In this document: positions 36,490-47,134 of the stretch, piece after piece
Layout: the number at the start of each line of letters is the position of its first letter
Position numbering within the stretch: position 1 is the first letter of the stretch
Assembly: GCF_000307875.1 (NCBI RefSeq)
Contig: NZ_AJLS01000118.1
Span: forward strand, 25,667-89,666
From: Neobacillus bataviensis LMG 21833
GTDB taxonomy: Bacteria > Bacillota > Bacilli > Bacillales > Cytobacillaceae
Direction of reading: 5' to 3'
Length of the DNA: 64,000 nucleotides
Position numbers and translations under genes: made by a program
Notes under the pieces: model-generated
Database searches by the model: none
What the model was told of the DNA's origin: nothing
Seen by the model: only the letters and a program-made list of their open reading frames with translations

Positions 36490-36755
36490 AAATTGACGAT
36501 GAAAGGGACAGTACAATTTTTCTATGGCTTTAAGAAGCGAACTGGGGATGGTGAAAGCCTGGTAAAGCCGAAAGATTGGAACATCACCCTCGAGTTCCGG
36601 ACCGAAGCCTTATTTTTTAGGTAGTAGACTCTGGCGTGTTATTCACGTTACGAATGGTCAAGCGGATTGGTCGAAGCATGTCGGCTTATCTATCAGGGTG
36701 GTACCGCGGGAATCAAACCTTCTCGTCCCTTTTTAGGGATGAGAGGGTTTTTTTA
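36490..36755 (+). promoter_or_regulatory. T-box riboswitch (isoleucine) before ileS
   Basis: Fills the 369-base gap between divIVA and ileS. The T-box core AGGGTGGTACCGCGG is at 36695-36709. The intrinsic terminator ACCTTCTCGTCCC with GGGATGAGAGGGT is at 36717-36748, ahead of a T-run. In the long stem I the likely specifier is ATC (36583-36585) followed by the usual A, matching isoleucine. Uncharged tRNA-Ile should stabilise the antiterminator and switch on ileS. Confidence 0.92.
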
Positions 36756-36807
36756 TTTGTCTATTGGCAATTCTGTCTAATGATGAGATATACAGGAGGA
36801 AGAAAAA

Positions 36808-39579
36808 ATGGAGTATAAAGATACGTTATTAATGCCGAAAACTGAATTTCCAATGCGTGGCAACCTTCCCCAAAGGGAACCTGAAATTCAGGCGAAATGG
36901 GAAGAGATGAATATTTATCAAATGGTGCAAGAACGGACGAAGGGCAGGCCGATATTTGTATTACATGACGGTCCTCCTTACGCCAATGGGGATATCCATA
37001 TGGGTCATGCCATGAATAAAATTTTAAAAGACATGATTGTCCGCTATAAATCAATGAGCGGTTTCCGCGCCCCATATGTTCCAGGCTGGGATACACACGG
37101 ATTGCCTATTGAACAGGCATTAACTAATAAAGGTGTCAAACGCAAAGAAATGACGGTTGCTGAATTCCGTGAGCTTTGTACAAAATATGCACTTGAACAA
37201 ATTGATAATCAGCGGACTCAATTTAAGCGTCTTGGTGTTCGGGGTGATTGGGAAAATCCATACATTACCCTGAAGCCTGAATATGAAGCACAGCAAATAA
37301 AAGTGTTCGGTGAAATGGCGAAAAAGGGCTATATTTATAAAGGACTTAAGCCAGTTTATTGGTCCCCATCAAGTGAATCAGCTTTAGCTGAAGCAGAGAT
37401 TGAATATCAAGATAAACGCTCAGCATCCATCTATGTTGGATTCAATGTAAAGGACGGCAAGGGTGTCCTTGATACGGATATTCAAATTGTCATCTGGACA
37501 ACAACTCCATGGACCATTCCGGCAAACCTTGGTATTTCTGTCCATCCGGACTTAACCTATGTGGTAGTTTCAGTAAATGACAAAAAGTTTTTAATTGCGG
37601 AAGCACTTCTTGAAGCTGTTACGAAGGAAATTGGCTGGGAAGATGCTGTTGTTATTCAAAAGGTCAAAGGTGCGGAATTAGAAAGAATTGTAGCGGTTCA
37701 TCCGTTATATGACCGTGATTCCTTAGTCATGTTAGGCGAACACGTAACTACAGACGCTGGAACAGGCTGTGTTCACACTGCGCCTGGTCACGGGGAAGAT
37801 GACTTCTATATTGGCCAAAAATATGGCTTAGATGTTCTCTGTCCAGTAGATGATAAAGGTGTTATGACAAGTGAGGCACCTGGATTTGAAGGCTTATTCT
37901 ACGATACAGCAAACAAGCCAATTGCACAGGCTTTAGAAGATGCCGGTGCATTGTTAAAGCTTTCGTTTATTACTCACTCCTATCCACACGATTGGAGAAC
38001 AAAGAAACCAGTTATCTACCGTGCGACAGCTCAGTGGTTTGCTTCCATTAAAGACTTCCGCGATGACTTACTTGAGGCAGTTAAGGAAACGAAATGGGTG
38101 CCTGCCTGGGGTGAAACAAGACTATTTAATATGGTTCGTGATCGTGGCGATTGGTGTATTTCCCGTCAGCGTGTTTGGGGCGTACCAATTCCTGTTTTCT
38201 ATGCTGAAAATGGTGAAGAGATTATTACTGATGAAACCATCAATCATGTGTCAAACCTATTTAGGGAGAATGGTTCTAATATTTGGTTTGAACGTGAAGC
38301 CAAGGAATTGCTACCTGAAGGGTTTACCCATCCTGGAAGTCCTAACGGAACATTTACAAAAGAAACAGACATTATGGATGTATGGTTTGATTCCGGTTCA
38401 TCGCATCAAGCAGTGCTCCTCGAAAGAGAAGATTTAGTCCGCCCTGCTGACCTTTATCTTGAAGGCTCAGACCAATATCGCGGCTGGTTTAACTCTTCCT
38501 TGTCAACTGCCGTTGCTGTAACAGGTAAAGCTCCTTACAAAGGAGTTTTGAGTCATGGGTTTGCCCTTGATGGTGAAGGCAGAAAAATGAGTAAGTCGCT
38601 TGGAAATACCGTTGTACCTGCGAAAGTCATGAATCAGCTAGGCGCCGATATTTTACGGCTTTGGGTTGCTTCTGTTGATTATCAGGCAGATGTGCGTGTC
38701 TCAGATGCCATCCTGAAGCAGGTTGCGGAGGTTTACCGTAAAATCCGAAATACCTTCCGCTTCTTACTTGGTAACTTGGCGGATTTTGACCCAACAGTAA
38801 ATAAGGTTTCCTATGAAAACCTGCGCGAAGTGGATCAATTTATGCTGGTAAAATTGAATAAATTGATTAAATATGTTCGAAATGCTTATGAAAATTATGA
38901 ATTTGCCGGTATCTATCATGCAGTCAATAATTTCTGTACTCTTGATTTAAGTGCCTTTTATCTTGATTTTGCAAAAGATGTTCTTTATATTGAGGCGGAG
39001 AATCATCATGATCGCCGTGCAATTCAAACGGTTTTATATGAGTCATTGCTTGCTTTAACAAAATTAGTGTCGCCAATTCTTTCGCATACAGCCGATGAAG
39101 TATGGAAGTTTATTCCGAATGTTCAAGAAGAAAGTGTTCAGTTAACAGATTTTCCGGAATATCGGGAACTTGCCGGTTCAAATGTTTTGGAAGAAAAATG
39201 GACGGCATTTATGAAGCTTCGCAATGATGTATTAAAGGCACTTGAGGAAGCCCGAAATCAAAAAGTGATTGGAAAATCGTTAACGGCAAAAGTTACACTG
39301 TATGTTACCGATAATTCAAAGGCACTTTTAGATTCAATTGAAGAAAACCTGACTCAATTGTTTATCGTTTCGGGATTTGAAGTAGCTGGAACTTATGACC
39401 AGGCTCCTGAGAATGCAGTAAAATTAGAAACCGCAGCTATCGTTGTTACCAAGGCTGAAGGCGAAACATGTGAACGCTGTTGGATTGTGACACCTGAAGT
39501 GGGTCAAGATCCAGAGCATAAAACCCTTTGCCCGCGCTGTGCAGATGTTGTAAAAGGAAACTATTCACATTTAGCATAA
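36808..39579 (+). CDS. ileS: isoleucyl-tRNA synthetase
   Basis: 923 residues, class I. The HIGH motif is H64-M-G-H67 in DIHMGH, and KMSKS is at 593-597. [13 protein letters not shown] and the CP1 editing domain with [18 protein letters not shown] follow. A DALR-type anticodon-binding domain comes after about 640, and a C-terminal zinc site has C888, C891, C908 and C911. It charges tRNA-Ile and edits valine. The C-terminal zinc finger marks the bacterial (ileS1, mupirocin-sensitive) type. Controlled by a T-box leader; ATG follows ACAGGAGGA. Confidence 0.97.
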   Translation: MEYKDTLLMPKTEFPMRGNLPQREPEIQAKWEEMNIYQMVQERTKGRPIFVLHDGPPYANGDIHMGHAMNKILKDMIVRYKSMSGFRAPYVPGWDTHGLPIEQALTNKGVKRKEMTVAEFRELCTKYALEQIDNQRTQFKRLGVRGDWENPYITLKPEYEAQQIKVFGEMAKKGYIYKGLKPVYWSPSSESALAEAEIEYQDKRSASIYVGFNVKDGKGVLDTDIQIVIWTTTPWTIPANLGISVHPDLTYVVVSVNDKKFLIAEALLEAVTKEIGWEDAVVIQKVKGAELERIVAVHPLYDRDSLVMLGEHVTTDAGTGCVHTAPGHGEDDFYIGQKYGLDVLCPVDDKGVMTSEAPGFEGLFYDTANKPIAQALEDAGALLKLSFITHSYPHDWRTKKPVIYRATAQWFASIKDFRDDLLEAVKETKWVPAWGETRLFNMVRDRGDWCISRQRVWGVPIPVFYAENGEEIITDETINHVSNLFRENGSNIWFEREAKELLPEGFTHPGSPNGTFTKETDIMDVWFDSGSSHQAVLLEREDLVRPADLYLEGSDQYRGWFNSSLSTAVAVTGKAPYKGVLSHGFALDGEGRKMSKSLGNTVVPAKVMNQLGADILRLWVASVDYQADVRVSDAILKQVAEVYRKIRNTFRFLLGNLADFDPTVNKVSYENLREVDQFMLVKLNKLIKYVRNAYENYEFAGIYHAVNNFCTLDLSAFYLDFAKDVLYIEAENHHDRRAIQTVLYESLLALTKLVSPILSHTADEVWKFIPNVQEESVQLTDFPEYRELAGSNVLEEKWTAFMKLRNDVLKALEEARNQKVIGKSLTAKVTLYVTDNSKALLDSIEENLTQLFIVSGFEVAGTYDQAPENAVKLETAAIVVTKAEGETCERCWIVTPEVGQDPEHKTLCPRCADVVKGNYSHLA

Positions 39580-39589
39580 GAAGAATGCC

Positions 39590-39618
39590 CTGAGTTTAAA
39601 AACTCGGGGATTTTTTGT
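39590..39618 (+). terminator. terminator after ileS
   Basis: CCCTGAGTTT pairs with AACTCGGGG around AAA, followed by ATTTTTTG. Confidence 0.85.
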
Positions 39619-39729
39619 CTTAATTATCCTCATCCGTTAATTGTTGTTGATGATGTCAAATGTTTTCCCGTGTTAGCCATTCGCGAACGGAGATAATAAA
39701 ACAAATGACAAATAACGGAGGTAACAACT

Positions 39730-40026
39730 ATGAATGCCATGCAGGAAAAGCTGTTTTTGGAACTCCGTCAAACAAGAGATGAGATCGAAAATTCGCTAAA
39801 AAGCAAACAAAGACAAAATTGGCTGCGGATTATTTTAGAAGAGGAACTACAAGACCTTAATGCAGCTATTCAAAAGTTTGAAAATGGAAGCTATGGGCAG
39901 TGTGAAATTTCCGGTGAATTAATTCCGGAGGATTTGTTAAAGATCATCCCCACTTTGAGGTCACTAAAGGATTCAGAAGATGTGGAGTCGTATTGCAAAA
40001 AATCAGTATCCGTTTCTTTTTTATAA
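39730..40026 (+). CDS. ylyA: TraR/DksA-like protein YlyA with degenerate zinc finger
   Basis: 98 residues: coiled coil (about 5-55) followed by a zinc-finger-like GSYGQCEISGELIPEDLL segment. A normal DksA/TraR finger has GxCxxCG; here the second Cys is Ser (C-E-I-S-G), and only one further Cys appears (YCKKS), so zinc binding is doubtful. YlyA of B. subtilis sits in the same place and is reported to affect sigma-G-dependent transcription. Strong GGAGG site. It lies alone between the ileS terminator and lspA. Confidence 0.78.
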   Translation: MNAMQEKLFLELRQTRDEIENSLKSKQRQNWLRIILEEELQDLNAAIQKFENGSYGQCEISGELIPEDLLKIIPTLRSLKDSEDVESYCKKSVSVSFL

Positions 40027-40106
40027 GTAACATTGTCGTTTCGCGAAAAAGTATGCTAAAATGCAAAAGAAGTATGTCAAGGTAAATGTTGTGGAGGTAT
40101 TTCTTA

Positions 40107-40598
40107 GTGTTTTATTACTTAATCGCTATTTTTGTTATTTTATTAGATCAAATTACAAAATGGTTAATTGTCAGTAACATGTATTTAGGGGAAAGCATAC
40201 CCATCATTGATAATGTTTTGTATATTACTTCTCACCGAAACCGTGGTGCAGCATGGGGAATCCTTCAAGGTCAAATGTGGCTTTTTTATGTGATTACTAT
40301 TGTTGTTATTGTGGGAATCATGTATTACATGTACAAAGCGGCAAAGGGAAAATGGCTTTTAGGGGTATCACTTGCATTTATGCTTGGGGGTGCAATCGGT
40401 AATTTTATCGATCGTCTCCTTCGGAAAGAAGTAGTCGACTTCATTCATACGTATATTTTTAGCTATAATTTTCCGGTCTTTAATATTGCAGACTCTGCAC
40501 TAGTGATCGGAGTAATTTTGCTTATGATTCAAATGCTGCGTGATGAGAGAGAAACAAAGGAGAAAACGTATGGAGAAAATGGAACACACCATTCTTGA
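40107..40598 (+). CDS. lspA: lipoprotein signal peptidase II
   Basis: 163 residues, four membrane segments. Catalytic Asp pair: [13 protein letters not shown] and [19 protein letters not shown] is the conserved loop near the active site. It cuts the signal peptide from prolipoproteins after diacylglyceryl transfer at Cys. GTG 40107 is about 9 bases after TGGAGG; the frame is open to ATG 40086, which would run through the ribosome binding site. It overlaps ylyB by 29 bases. Confidence 0.94.
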   Translation: MFYYLIAIFVILLDQITKWLIVSNMYLGESIPIIDNVLYITSHRNRGAAWGILQGQMWLFYVITIVVIVGIMYYMYKAAKGKWLLGVSLAFMLGGAIGNFIDRLLRKEVVDFIHTYIFSYNFPVFNIADSALVIGVILLMIQMLRDERETKEKTYGENGTHHS

Positions 40599-41481
40599 GG
40601 AACAAAAAGGAGATCGGATTGATAAGGCCATCTCTAGTCTTAACGATGAATGGTCACGAACACAGGTACAACAATGGATTAAAGATGGAAATATCCTCGT
40701 AAACGGACAATCCGTCAAAACAAATTATAAGTGCAACTTGAATGATGAAATTAAAATCACGATTCCGGATCCAGAAGAATTGGATGTTTTACCTGAAAAT
40801 CTTGATTTAGAAATTTATTATGAAGATAAAGATGTTTTGGTTGTTAACAAACCGCGGGGAATGGTTGTTCACCCTGCACCAGGTCATTTGTCTGGAACAC
40901 TTGTTAATGGCTTAATGGCACATTGTAAGGACTTATCAGGTATTAATGGCGTATTAAGACCTGGTATCGTTCACCGCATTGATAAAGATACATCGGGTTT
41001 ATTGATGGTTGCTAAAAATGATCTGGCACACGAAAGCCTAGTGAATCAATTGGTGAAAAAAACGGTTACTCGTAAATACAAGGCCATTGTACATGGGGTC
41101 ATTCCCCATGACTATGGGACGATTGATGCTCCCCTTGGCAGGGATACAAAAGACCGCCAAAGCATGGCAGTTGTAGATAACGGTAAGCATGCGGTAACCC
41201 ATTTTCAAGTTCTTGATCGCTTTAAAGATTTTACGTTCGTGGAATGCCAATTGGAAACAGGTAGAACACACCAAATTCGCGTTCATATGAAATATATTGG
41301 TTATCCGTTAGCTGGAGATCCCAAGTATGGTCCGAAGAAAACGTTAGATATTGGTGGACAAGCGCTGCATGCAGGAGTTCTAGGATTTATACACCCTAGA
41401 ACAAACGAATATTTGGAATTTGAAGCACCACTACCGGTGGATTTCGAACGATTACTTGATACTCTGCGAAATAATCGTTGA
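40570..41481 (+). CDS. ylyB: RluD-type 23S rRNA pseudouridine synthase YlyB
   Basis: 303 residues: N-terminal S4 domain (about 12-70: [31 protein letters not shown]), then the pseudouridine synthase catalytic domain with [17 protein letters not shown], whose Asp is the nucleophile, and [30 protein letters not shown]. By family it should modify helix 69 or nearby sites of 23S rRNA. ATG 40570 follows AAAGGAG inside lspA. Its stop overlaps the -35 of the pyr promoter. Confidence 0.93.
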   Translation: MEKMEHTILEEQKGDRIDKAISSLNDEWSRTQVQQWIKDGNILVNGQSVKTNYKCNLNDEIKITIPDPEELDVLPENLDLEIYYEDKDVLVVNKPRGMVVHPAPGHLSGTLVNGLMAHCKDLSGINGVLRPGIVHRIDKDTSGLLMVAKNDLAHESLVNQLVKKTVTRKYKAIVHGVIPHDYGTIDAPLGRDTKDRQSMAVVDNGKHAVTHFQVLDRFKDFTFVECQLETGRTHQIRVHMKYIGYPLAGDPKYGPKKTLDIGGQALHAGVLGFIHPRTNEYLEFEAPLPVDFERLLDTLRNNR

Positions 41482-41506
41482 CGAACGCCCAAAATTACAG
41501 TAAGAT
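41478..41506 (+). promoter_or_regulatory. SigA promoter of the pyr operon
   Basis: TTGACG (41478-41483) and TAAGAT (41501-41506), spacer 17. The -35 overlaps the ylyB stop codon. Confidence 0.8.
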
Positions 41507-41533
41507 AACAATAGTTTAATAAGCCTTTAATTC

Positions 41534-42205
<672 letters not shown>

Positions 42206-42225
42206 ATAGCTGCCCTTTTAATTGC

Positions 42226-42330
42226 AGTCCCGTGAGGCTGACAAAGGGGAAAAGAGCCGTAGATCCTATCATTAAGCGGCATTTTCTAAACCCTCTTTGT
42301 GCCTTAACGGACGCTGAGGGTTTTTTTTTT
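42226..42330 (+). promoter_or_regulatory. PyrR attenuator 2 (pyrR-pyrP)
   Basis: Perfect binding loop AGTCCCGTGAGGCT (42226-42239). The terminator pairs AACCCTC (42289-42295) with GAGGGTT (42316-42322), ahead of a run of T. Confidence 0.93.
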
Positions 42331-42379
42331 GAAAAAAGCAAAACCTATAAAAATAAAAAAAATAACAGGGGAGATTAAC

Positions 42380-43690
42380 ATGAATAACAAACCCATCCTA
42401 GACGTATCAGATAAACCAAGACCAGCCCAGTGGCTGACCCTAAGTATCCAGCATTTATTCTCCATGTTTGGTGCAACCATCCTTGTTCCATATCTAGTCG
42501 GCTTAAGTCCGGCAATTGCCCTTATTTCAAGCGGGCTTGGTACATTGGCATTTATATTGATAACAAAAGGGAAGGTTCCAGCTTACCTAGGATCATCCTT
42601 TGCCTATATTATTCCGATAAAACTTCTTAATGAAGCTGGCGGCCCTGGGGCTGCAATGATTGGTACATTCCTAGCGGGACTCGTGTATGGAATTATCGCT
42701 CTGATTATCAGTAAGGCAGGATACCGCTGGATTATGAATCTGCTCCCGCCGATTGTAGTTGGACCAGTCATTATCGTGATCGGCTTATCTGTTGCAAGTA
42801 CGGCAGTAGGGATGGCGATGAATAACCCGGCCGGAAAATATAGTATGCTTCATTTCTCCGTCGCTTTGGTCACGCTGGTTGCAACCATTATTTTCTCGAT
42901 TTTTGCCAAAAAAATATTAAGCATTATCCCAATATTAGCAGGAATAATCATTGGTTACATTTACGCACTGATCGTCGGAATCGTCGACTTTCAGCCAGTA
43001 TTGAAAGCGGATTGGTTCGAAATGCCGGACTTTGTCATCCCCTTTGTCACGTATAAAGTGAAAATTACCTGGGACATTTTCTGGTTAATGGTACCTGTCG
43101 CAGTGGTTACCATCTCTGAACATATCGGCCATCAGTTAATACTTAGTAAGGTCGTTGGGCGTGACTATATTAAAGAACCAGGCCTGCATCGCTCCATACT
43201 CGGTGATGGAACAGCGACCATTATTTCAGCATTGGTTGGAGGGCCGCCAAAAACTACCTACGGAGAAAATATAGGTGTCCTAGCCATAACTAGGGTTTAT
43301 AGTGTATACGTTCTGGCTGGTGCAGCAGTTTTAGCCGTTATCTTCGGATTTGTTGGCAAGATTACTGCGTTAATCCAAACGATTCCAACCCCGGTTATGG
43401 GCGGTGTCTCCATTCTGCTGTTTGGAATTATCGCCTCATCTGGATTAAGAATGTTAGTCGATAGTAAAATTGATTTTGATGATAAACGAAACCTGGTTAT
43501 CTCATCGGTTATTCTAGTCATCGGGCTTGGTGGAGCAATTCTCAAGCTGCCATTTAAAGATATCCAAATTCAAGGGATGGCTTTAGCAGCTATTTTGGGA
43601 GTAGTATTAAACCTCATTCTGCCCGGAAGACAGCCAGTTAGTGACAATATGTTTGAAGAGGATGTAAACGAAAACCAAAAAACAGCATAG
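42380..43690 (+). CDS. pyrP: uracil permease
   Basis: 436 residues, NCS2 (UraA-like) transporter with about 14 membrane segments. It has RPAQWLTLSIQHLFSMFGATILVP at the N-terminus, GLVYGI, EHIGHQLILSKVVG (a signature near the substrate site) and GGPPKTTYGENIGVLAITR. It imports uracil in symport with H+. ATG 42380 follows GGGGAG and gives 436 residues, against 435 in B. subtilis; the frame also opens at 42329 inside the terminator. Lies between attenuators 2 and 3. Confidence 0.96.
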   Translation: MNNKPILDVSDKPRPAQWLTLSIQHLFSMFGATILVPYLVGLSPAIALISSGLGTLAFILITKGKVPAYLGSSFAYIIPIKLLNEAGGPGAAMIGTFLAGLVYGIIALIISKAGYRWIMNLLPPIVVGPVIIVIGLSVASTAVGMAMNNPAGKYSMLHFSVALVTLVATIIFSIFAKKILSIIPILAGIIIGYIYALIVGIVDFQPVLKADWFEMPDFVIPFVTYKVKITWDIFWLMVPVAVVTISEHIGHQLILSKVVGRDYIKEPGLHRSILGDGTATIISALVGGPPKTTYGENIGVLAITRVYSVYVLAGAAVLAVIFGFVGKITALIQTIPTPVMGGVSILLFGIIASSGLRMLVDSKIDFDDKRNLVISSVILVIGLGGAILKLPFKDIQIQGMALAAILGVVLNLILPGRQPVSDNMFEEDVNENQKTA

Positions 43691-43709
43691 TTAAGAAACC
43701 TTTTAACTA

Positions 43710-43815
43710 AGTCCTGAGAGGCTTATAAGGGTGTCAGGCTTGAACCAGACTGATTGGGATGGTTTAGGCTAGATTCAATGCACCCTGAAGGAAATTTTCA
43801 GGGTGCATTTTTTAT
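43710..43815 (+). promoter_or_regulatory. PyrR attenuator 3 (pyrP-pyrB)
   Basis: Perfect binding loop AGTCCTGAGAGGCT (43710-43723). The terminator pairs AATGCACCCTGAA (43777-43789) with TTCAGGGTGCATT (43797-43809), ahead of TTTTATT. It is the strongest stem of the three. Confidence 0.94.
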
Positions 43816-43840
43816 TCTAAATGAGGAAGGCGGGAAAAGG

Positions 43841-44785
43841 ATGATACATCATTTACTAACCACAAATGAATTAAAAGTAGAGGAAGTTTATCAAATACTT
43901 GAGGATGCTGAAAGATTTTCTAAAGGGATGGTCTGGAGACCGGAGCAGCAAATGTTTGCGGCAAACCTATTTTTTGAAGCAAGCACGAGAACAAAATGCA
44001 GTTTCGAAGTAGCTGAAAGAAGATTAGGCTTAGGGGTCATTCCATTTGAAGTGGAAAGCTCGAGTGTTCAAAAAGGAGAAACACTCTACGATACCGTCAA
44101 AACTTTGGAAGCAATTGGTGTCAACGCTATCGTCATTCGACACGGGCAGGATCGTTATTTTGATGAACTGGTTGGAAGAATTGATATCCCAATCCTTAAC
44201 GGCGGCGATGGCTGCGGTCATCATCCAACACAGTCGCTGCTAGACCTGTTAACCATTAAGCAAGAGTTCGGGCGTTTTCAGGGCTTGAAGGTAGCGATCA
44301 TCGGGGATATAAGTCACAGCCGCGTAGCCCGCTCCAATGCCGATACCTTAACAAGACTTGGTGCAGAAGTTATATTTTCCGGACCAGAGGAATGGTTTGA
44401 CAACCATAGTTTAAATTCAGCAAGATTTAGGCCAATAGACGAAGCTATCCGTGACGCAGACGTTGTTATGCTGCTTCGAGTCCAGCATGAGCGGCATCAA
44501 AAGAAGGGAAGCTTTACAGCCTCCGAATATCATCGTCAATTCGGACTCACGTTAGAACGAGAAAAGCAAATGAAGCCAAACAGCATTATTATGCATCCCG
44601 CTCCGGTAAACCGTAATGTGGAAATTGCAGATACTTTAGTAGAATGCAAACGTTCAAGAATCTTCAGGCAAATGGAAAACGGTGTTTATATCAGAATGGC
44701 AGCTTTAAAACGGTCAATCGAAAGTTTAATAGGAGGGAACCAATATGAAATTGCTAATCAAGAACGCAAATTACATAGCATTTAA
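43841..44785 (+). CDS. pyrB: aspartate carbamoyltransferase catalytic subunit
   Basis: 314 residues. The carbamoyl phosphate loop [20 protein letters not shown] lies at about 46-65, then [23 protein letters not shown] and the aspartate-binding RVQHERH. No regulatory subunit gene (pyrI) is present, as usual in Bacillus. It makes carbamoyl aspartate. ATG 43841 follows GAGGAAGG and gives the family start MIHHLL; the frame opens at 43754 inside the attenuator, which is spurious. It overlaps pyrC by 41 bases. Confidence 0.97.
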   Translation: MIHHLLTTNELKVEEVYQILEDAERFSKGMVWRPEQQMFAANLFFEASTRTKCSFEVAERRLGLGVIPFEVESSSVQKGETLYDTVKTLEAIGVNAIVIRHGQDRYFDELVGRIDIPILNGGDGCGHHPTQSLLDLLTIKQEFGRFQGLKVAIIGDISHSRVARSNADTLTRLGAEVIFSGPEEWFDNHSLNSARFRPIDEAIRDADVVMLLRVQHERHQKKGSFTASEYHRQFGLTLEREKQMKPNSIIMHPAPVNRNVEIADTLVECKRSRIFRQMENGVYIRMAALKRSIESLIGGNQYEIANQERKLHSI

Positions 44786-46031
44786 CAACCAATATAAACA
44801 GAAAGATATTTTAATAGAAAATGGCATGATTACGAAGATCGGGAATGAAATACATGCAGACGTTGATCGCCTTATTGACGCATCGGGAATGGTGGTTTCC
44901 CCGGGATTTATCGACTTACATGTCCACCTCCGAGAACCAGGCGGTGAGAAAAAAGAAACCATCGCAACCGGGACAATGGCCGCAGCAAAAGGCGGATTTA
45001 CCACTGTTGCCACCATGCCAAACACCAGACCGGTGCCTGACACCAAAAACCACATGGAGGACTTGCAAAAGCGGATCCAAGAGACGGCCCATGTGCGAGT
45101 TTTGCCATACGCATCCATTACGACAAGGCAGCTAGGTCAGGAATTAACGGACTTTGAGGCACTAAAAGGTGCCGGTGCGTTTGCTTTTACCGATGATGGG
45201 GTAGGGATACAATCGGCTAGTATGATGCTTGATGCGATGCGGAAAGCGGCAGTTCTCAATATGGCTGTTGTTGCCCATTGTGAGGAGAACAGCCTTATTA
45301 ATAAGGGTTGTGTACACGACGGCTCATTTGCCAGACGAAACAATTTAAACGGAATCCCTTCGGTTTGTGAATCAGTCCAAATAGCCCGAGACGTGCTGCT
45401 GGCCGAGGCAGTAAGTTGTCATTATCATGTTTGTCATGTCAGTACAAAAGAATCTGTGCGGGTCATCAGGGATGCTAAGCGTGCAGGAATCAAAGTTACT
45501 GCTGAAGTGACTCCGCATCACCTCTTATTAACACAGGATGATATCCCAGGCCTTGATGCAAATTTTAAGATGAATCCACCGCTAAGGGATGCAGCTGATC
45601 GTGAAGCCTTAATCGAAGGACTGCTTGACGGAACTATCGATTTCATCGCTACCGATCATGCCCCCCATACACTTGAAGAAAAAAGTGAAGGCATGGAATT
45701 AGCACCGTTCGGAATTGTCGGCTTAGAGACAGCATTCCCGCTGCTTTATACACATCTTGTTTTAAAAGGAATAATTTCTTTAGAGCAATTAATCAGCTTT
45801 TTAACAAAGAAGCCAGCCGAAAGCTTCTCCCTTCCATATGGAAAGATGGAAGTGGGAACACCTGCAGACCTCGTCCTTTTGAATCTGAATGAAGAAAGAG
45901 AAATTGATCCCACCGGTTTCCTCTCCAAGGGAAAAAATACCCCATTCACGGGCTGGCAATGCAAAGGCTGGCCGGAGATGACAATCGTAAACGGAAAAAT
46001 AGTATGGGAAAAGGGATGTGTTACAGCATGA
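44745..46031 (+). CDS. pyrC: dihydroorotase
   Basis: 428 residues, class I amidohydrolase. The zinc ligands [10 protein letters not shown] (about 58-67) are followed by the carboxylated-Lys region, [16 protein letters not shown] and [13 protein letters not shown]. It cyclises carbamoyl aspartate to dihydroorotate. ATG 44745 lies inside the end of pyrB after GAGGGAA. Its stop overlaps the pyrAA start (ATGA), so translation is coupled. Confidence 0.97.
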   Translation: MKLLIKNANYIAFNNQYKQKDILIENGMITKIGNEIHADVDRLIDASGMVVSPGFIDLHVHLREPGGEKKETIATGTMAAAKGGFTTVATMPNTRPVPDTKNHMEDLQKRIQETAHVRVLPYASITTRQLGQELTDFEALKGAGAFAFTDDGVGIQSASMMLDAMRKAAVLNMAVVAHCEENSLINKGCVHDGSFARRNNLNGIPSVCESVQIARDVLLAEAVSCHYHVCHVSTKESVRVIRDAKRAGIKVTAEVTPHHLLLTQDDIPGLDANFKMNPPLRDAADREALIEGLLDGTIDFIATDHAPHTLEEKSEGMELAPFGIVGLETAFPLLYTHLVLKGIISLEQLISFLTKKPAESFSLPYGKMEVGTPADLVLLNLNEEREIDPTGFLSKGKNTPFTGWQCKGWPEMTIVNGKIVWEKGCVTA

Positions 46032-47134
46032 AAGCTCAACTAATATTAGAAGATGGAACGGTATTTATTGGTGAGGGTTTTGGCAGCCATATGGATACAA
46101 TTGGTGAGGTTGTTTTTAATACAGGGATGACGGGTTACCAAGAAATTCTATCGGATCCCTCGTATTGCGGGCAAATTGTCATGCTTACTTATCCATTAAT
46201 CGGAAATTACGGCATCAACCGCGATGATTTTGAATCCATTCATCCTGCAGTGAAGGGATTTATTGTTAAAGAGGTAACTGATTACCCATCCAATTGGCGC
46301 AGTGAATTCACACTTGATGAATATTTTAAGATGAAAAAAATCCCTGGAATTGCCGGGATTGATACAAGAAAATTAACGAGGATTATCCGTCAGTATGGGA
46401 CACTTAAAGCTGCGATTTGCAGTATTGACAGGGATCCATATGAGGTTGTCAGTAGATTAAGGCAAACAAAACTCCCAATTGACCAAGTCAGAACAGTTTC
46501 AACAAAAAACCCCTATCCAAGTCCGGGACGCGGCAAACGAATTGTTCTGGTTGATTTTGGCATGAAGCATGGTATTTTACGAGAATTAAATATGCGCGGC
46601 TGTGATGTCGTTGTCGTTCCTTACCATACAACGGCAGATGAAATCCTGCAATTGCGGCCTGATGGAATTATGCTTTCAAATGGACCTGGAGATCCGAAGG
46701 ATGTCCCTGAAGCTATCCATATGATTAAACAGGTGTTAGGTAAAACTCCGATATTTGGCATTTGCCTTGGTCACCAATTATTGGCCTTAGCATGCGGCGC
46801 AAATACAGTGAAAATGAAATTCGGACATCGTGGTTCAAACCATCCTGTGAAGGAATTGGCTACAGGTAAAATTGCCATTTCGTCGCAAAACCATGGCTAC
46901 ACAGTAGAAACTGAATCTTTACATCAAACAAGATTAGCAGTTACACATACAGCATTGAACGATGGAACAATTGAAGGCTTAATGCACTTAGATTATCCTG
47001 CCTTTACGGTTCAATACCATCCGGAGGCATCACCGGGACCAGAGGATGCAAACGGCTTATTTGAACAATTTCTTGCCATGATTGAAGCTGAAAAACAGGA
47101 GGGAACAGCAACATGCCAAAACGTACAGATATAA
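46028..47134 (+). CDS. pyrAA: carbamoyl-phosphate synthase small (glutaminase) subunit, pyrimidine-specific
   Basis: 368 residues: N-terminal small domain ([21 protein letters not shown]) and C-terminal class I amidotransferase domain with the nucleophile Cys in [14 protein letters not shown] and the catalytic His/Glu in [13 protein letters not shown]. It supplies ammonia to PyrAB. The start is ATG 46028, overlapping the pyrC stop; the frame is open upstream to 45959 but lies in pyrC. Overlaps pyrAB by 22 bases. Confidence 0.97.
   Translation: MKAQLILEDGTVFIGEGFGSHMDTIGEVVFNTGMTGYQEILSDPSYCGQIVMLTYPLIGNYGINRDDFESIHPAVKGFIVKEVTDYPSNWRSEFTLDEYFKMKKIPGIAGIDTRKLTRIIRQYGTLKAAICSIDRDPYEVVSRLRQTKLPIDQVRTVSTKNPYPSPGRGKRIVLVDFGMKHGILRELNMRGCDVVVVPYHTTADEILQLRPDGIMLSNGPGDPKDVPEAIHMIKQVLGKTPIFGICLGHQLLALACGANTVKMKFGHRGSNHPVKELATGKIAISSQNHGYTVETESLHQTRLAVTHTALNDGTIEGLMHLDYPAFTVQYHPEASPGPEDANGLFEQFLAMIEAEKQEGTATCQNVQI

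Noticed and set aside
38021..38437. 138-codon + strand frame inside ileS
   Set aside because: Overlaps the catalytic part of ileS in another frame and has no family match.
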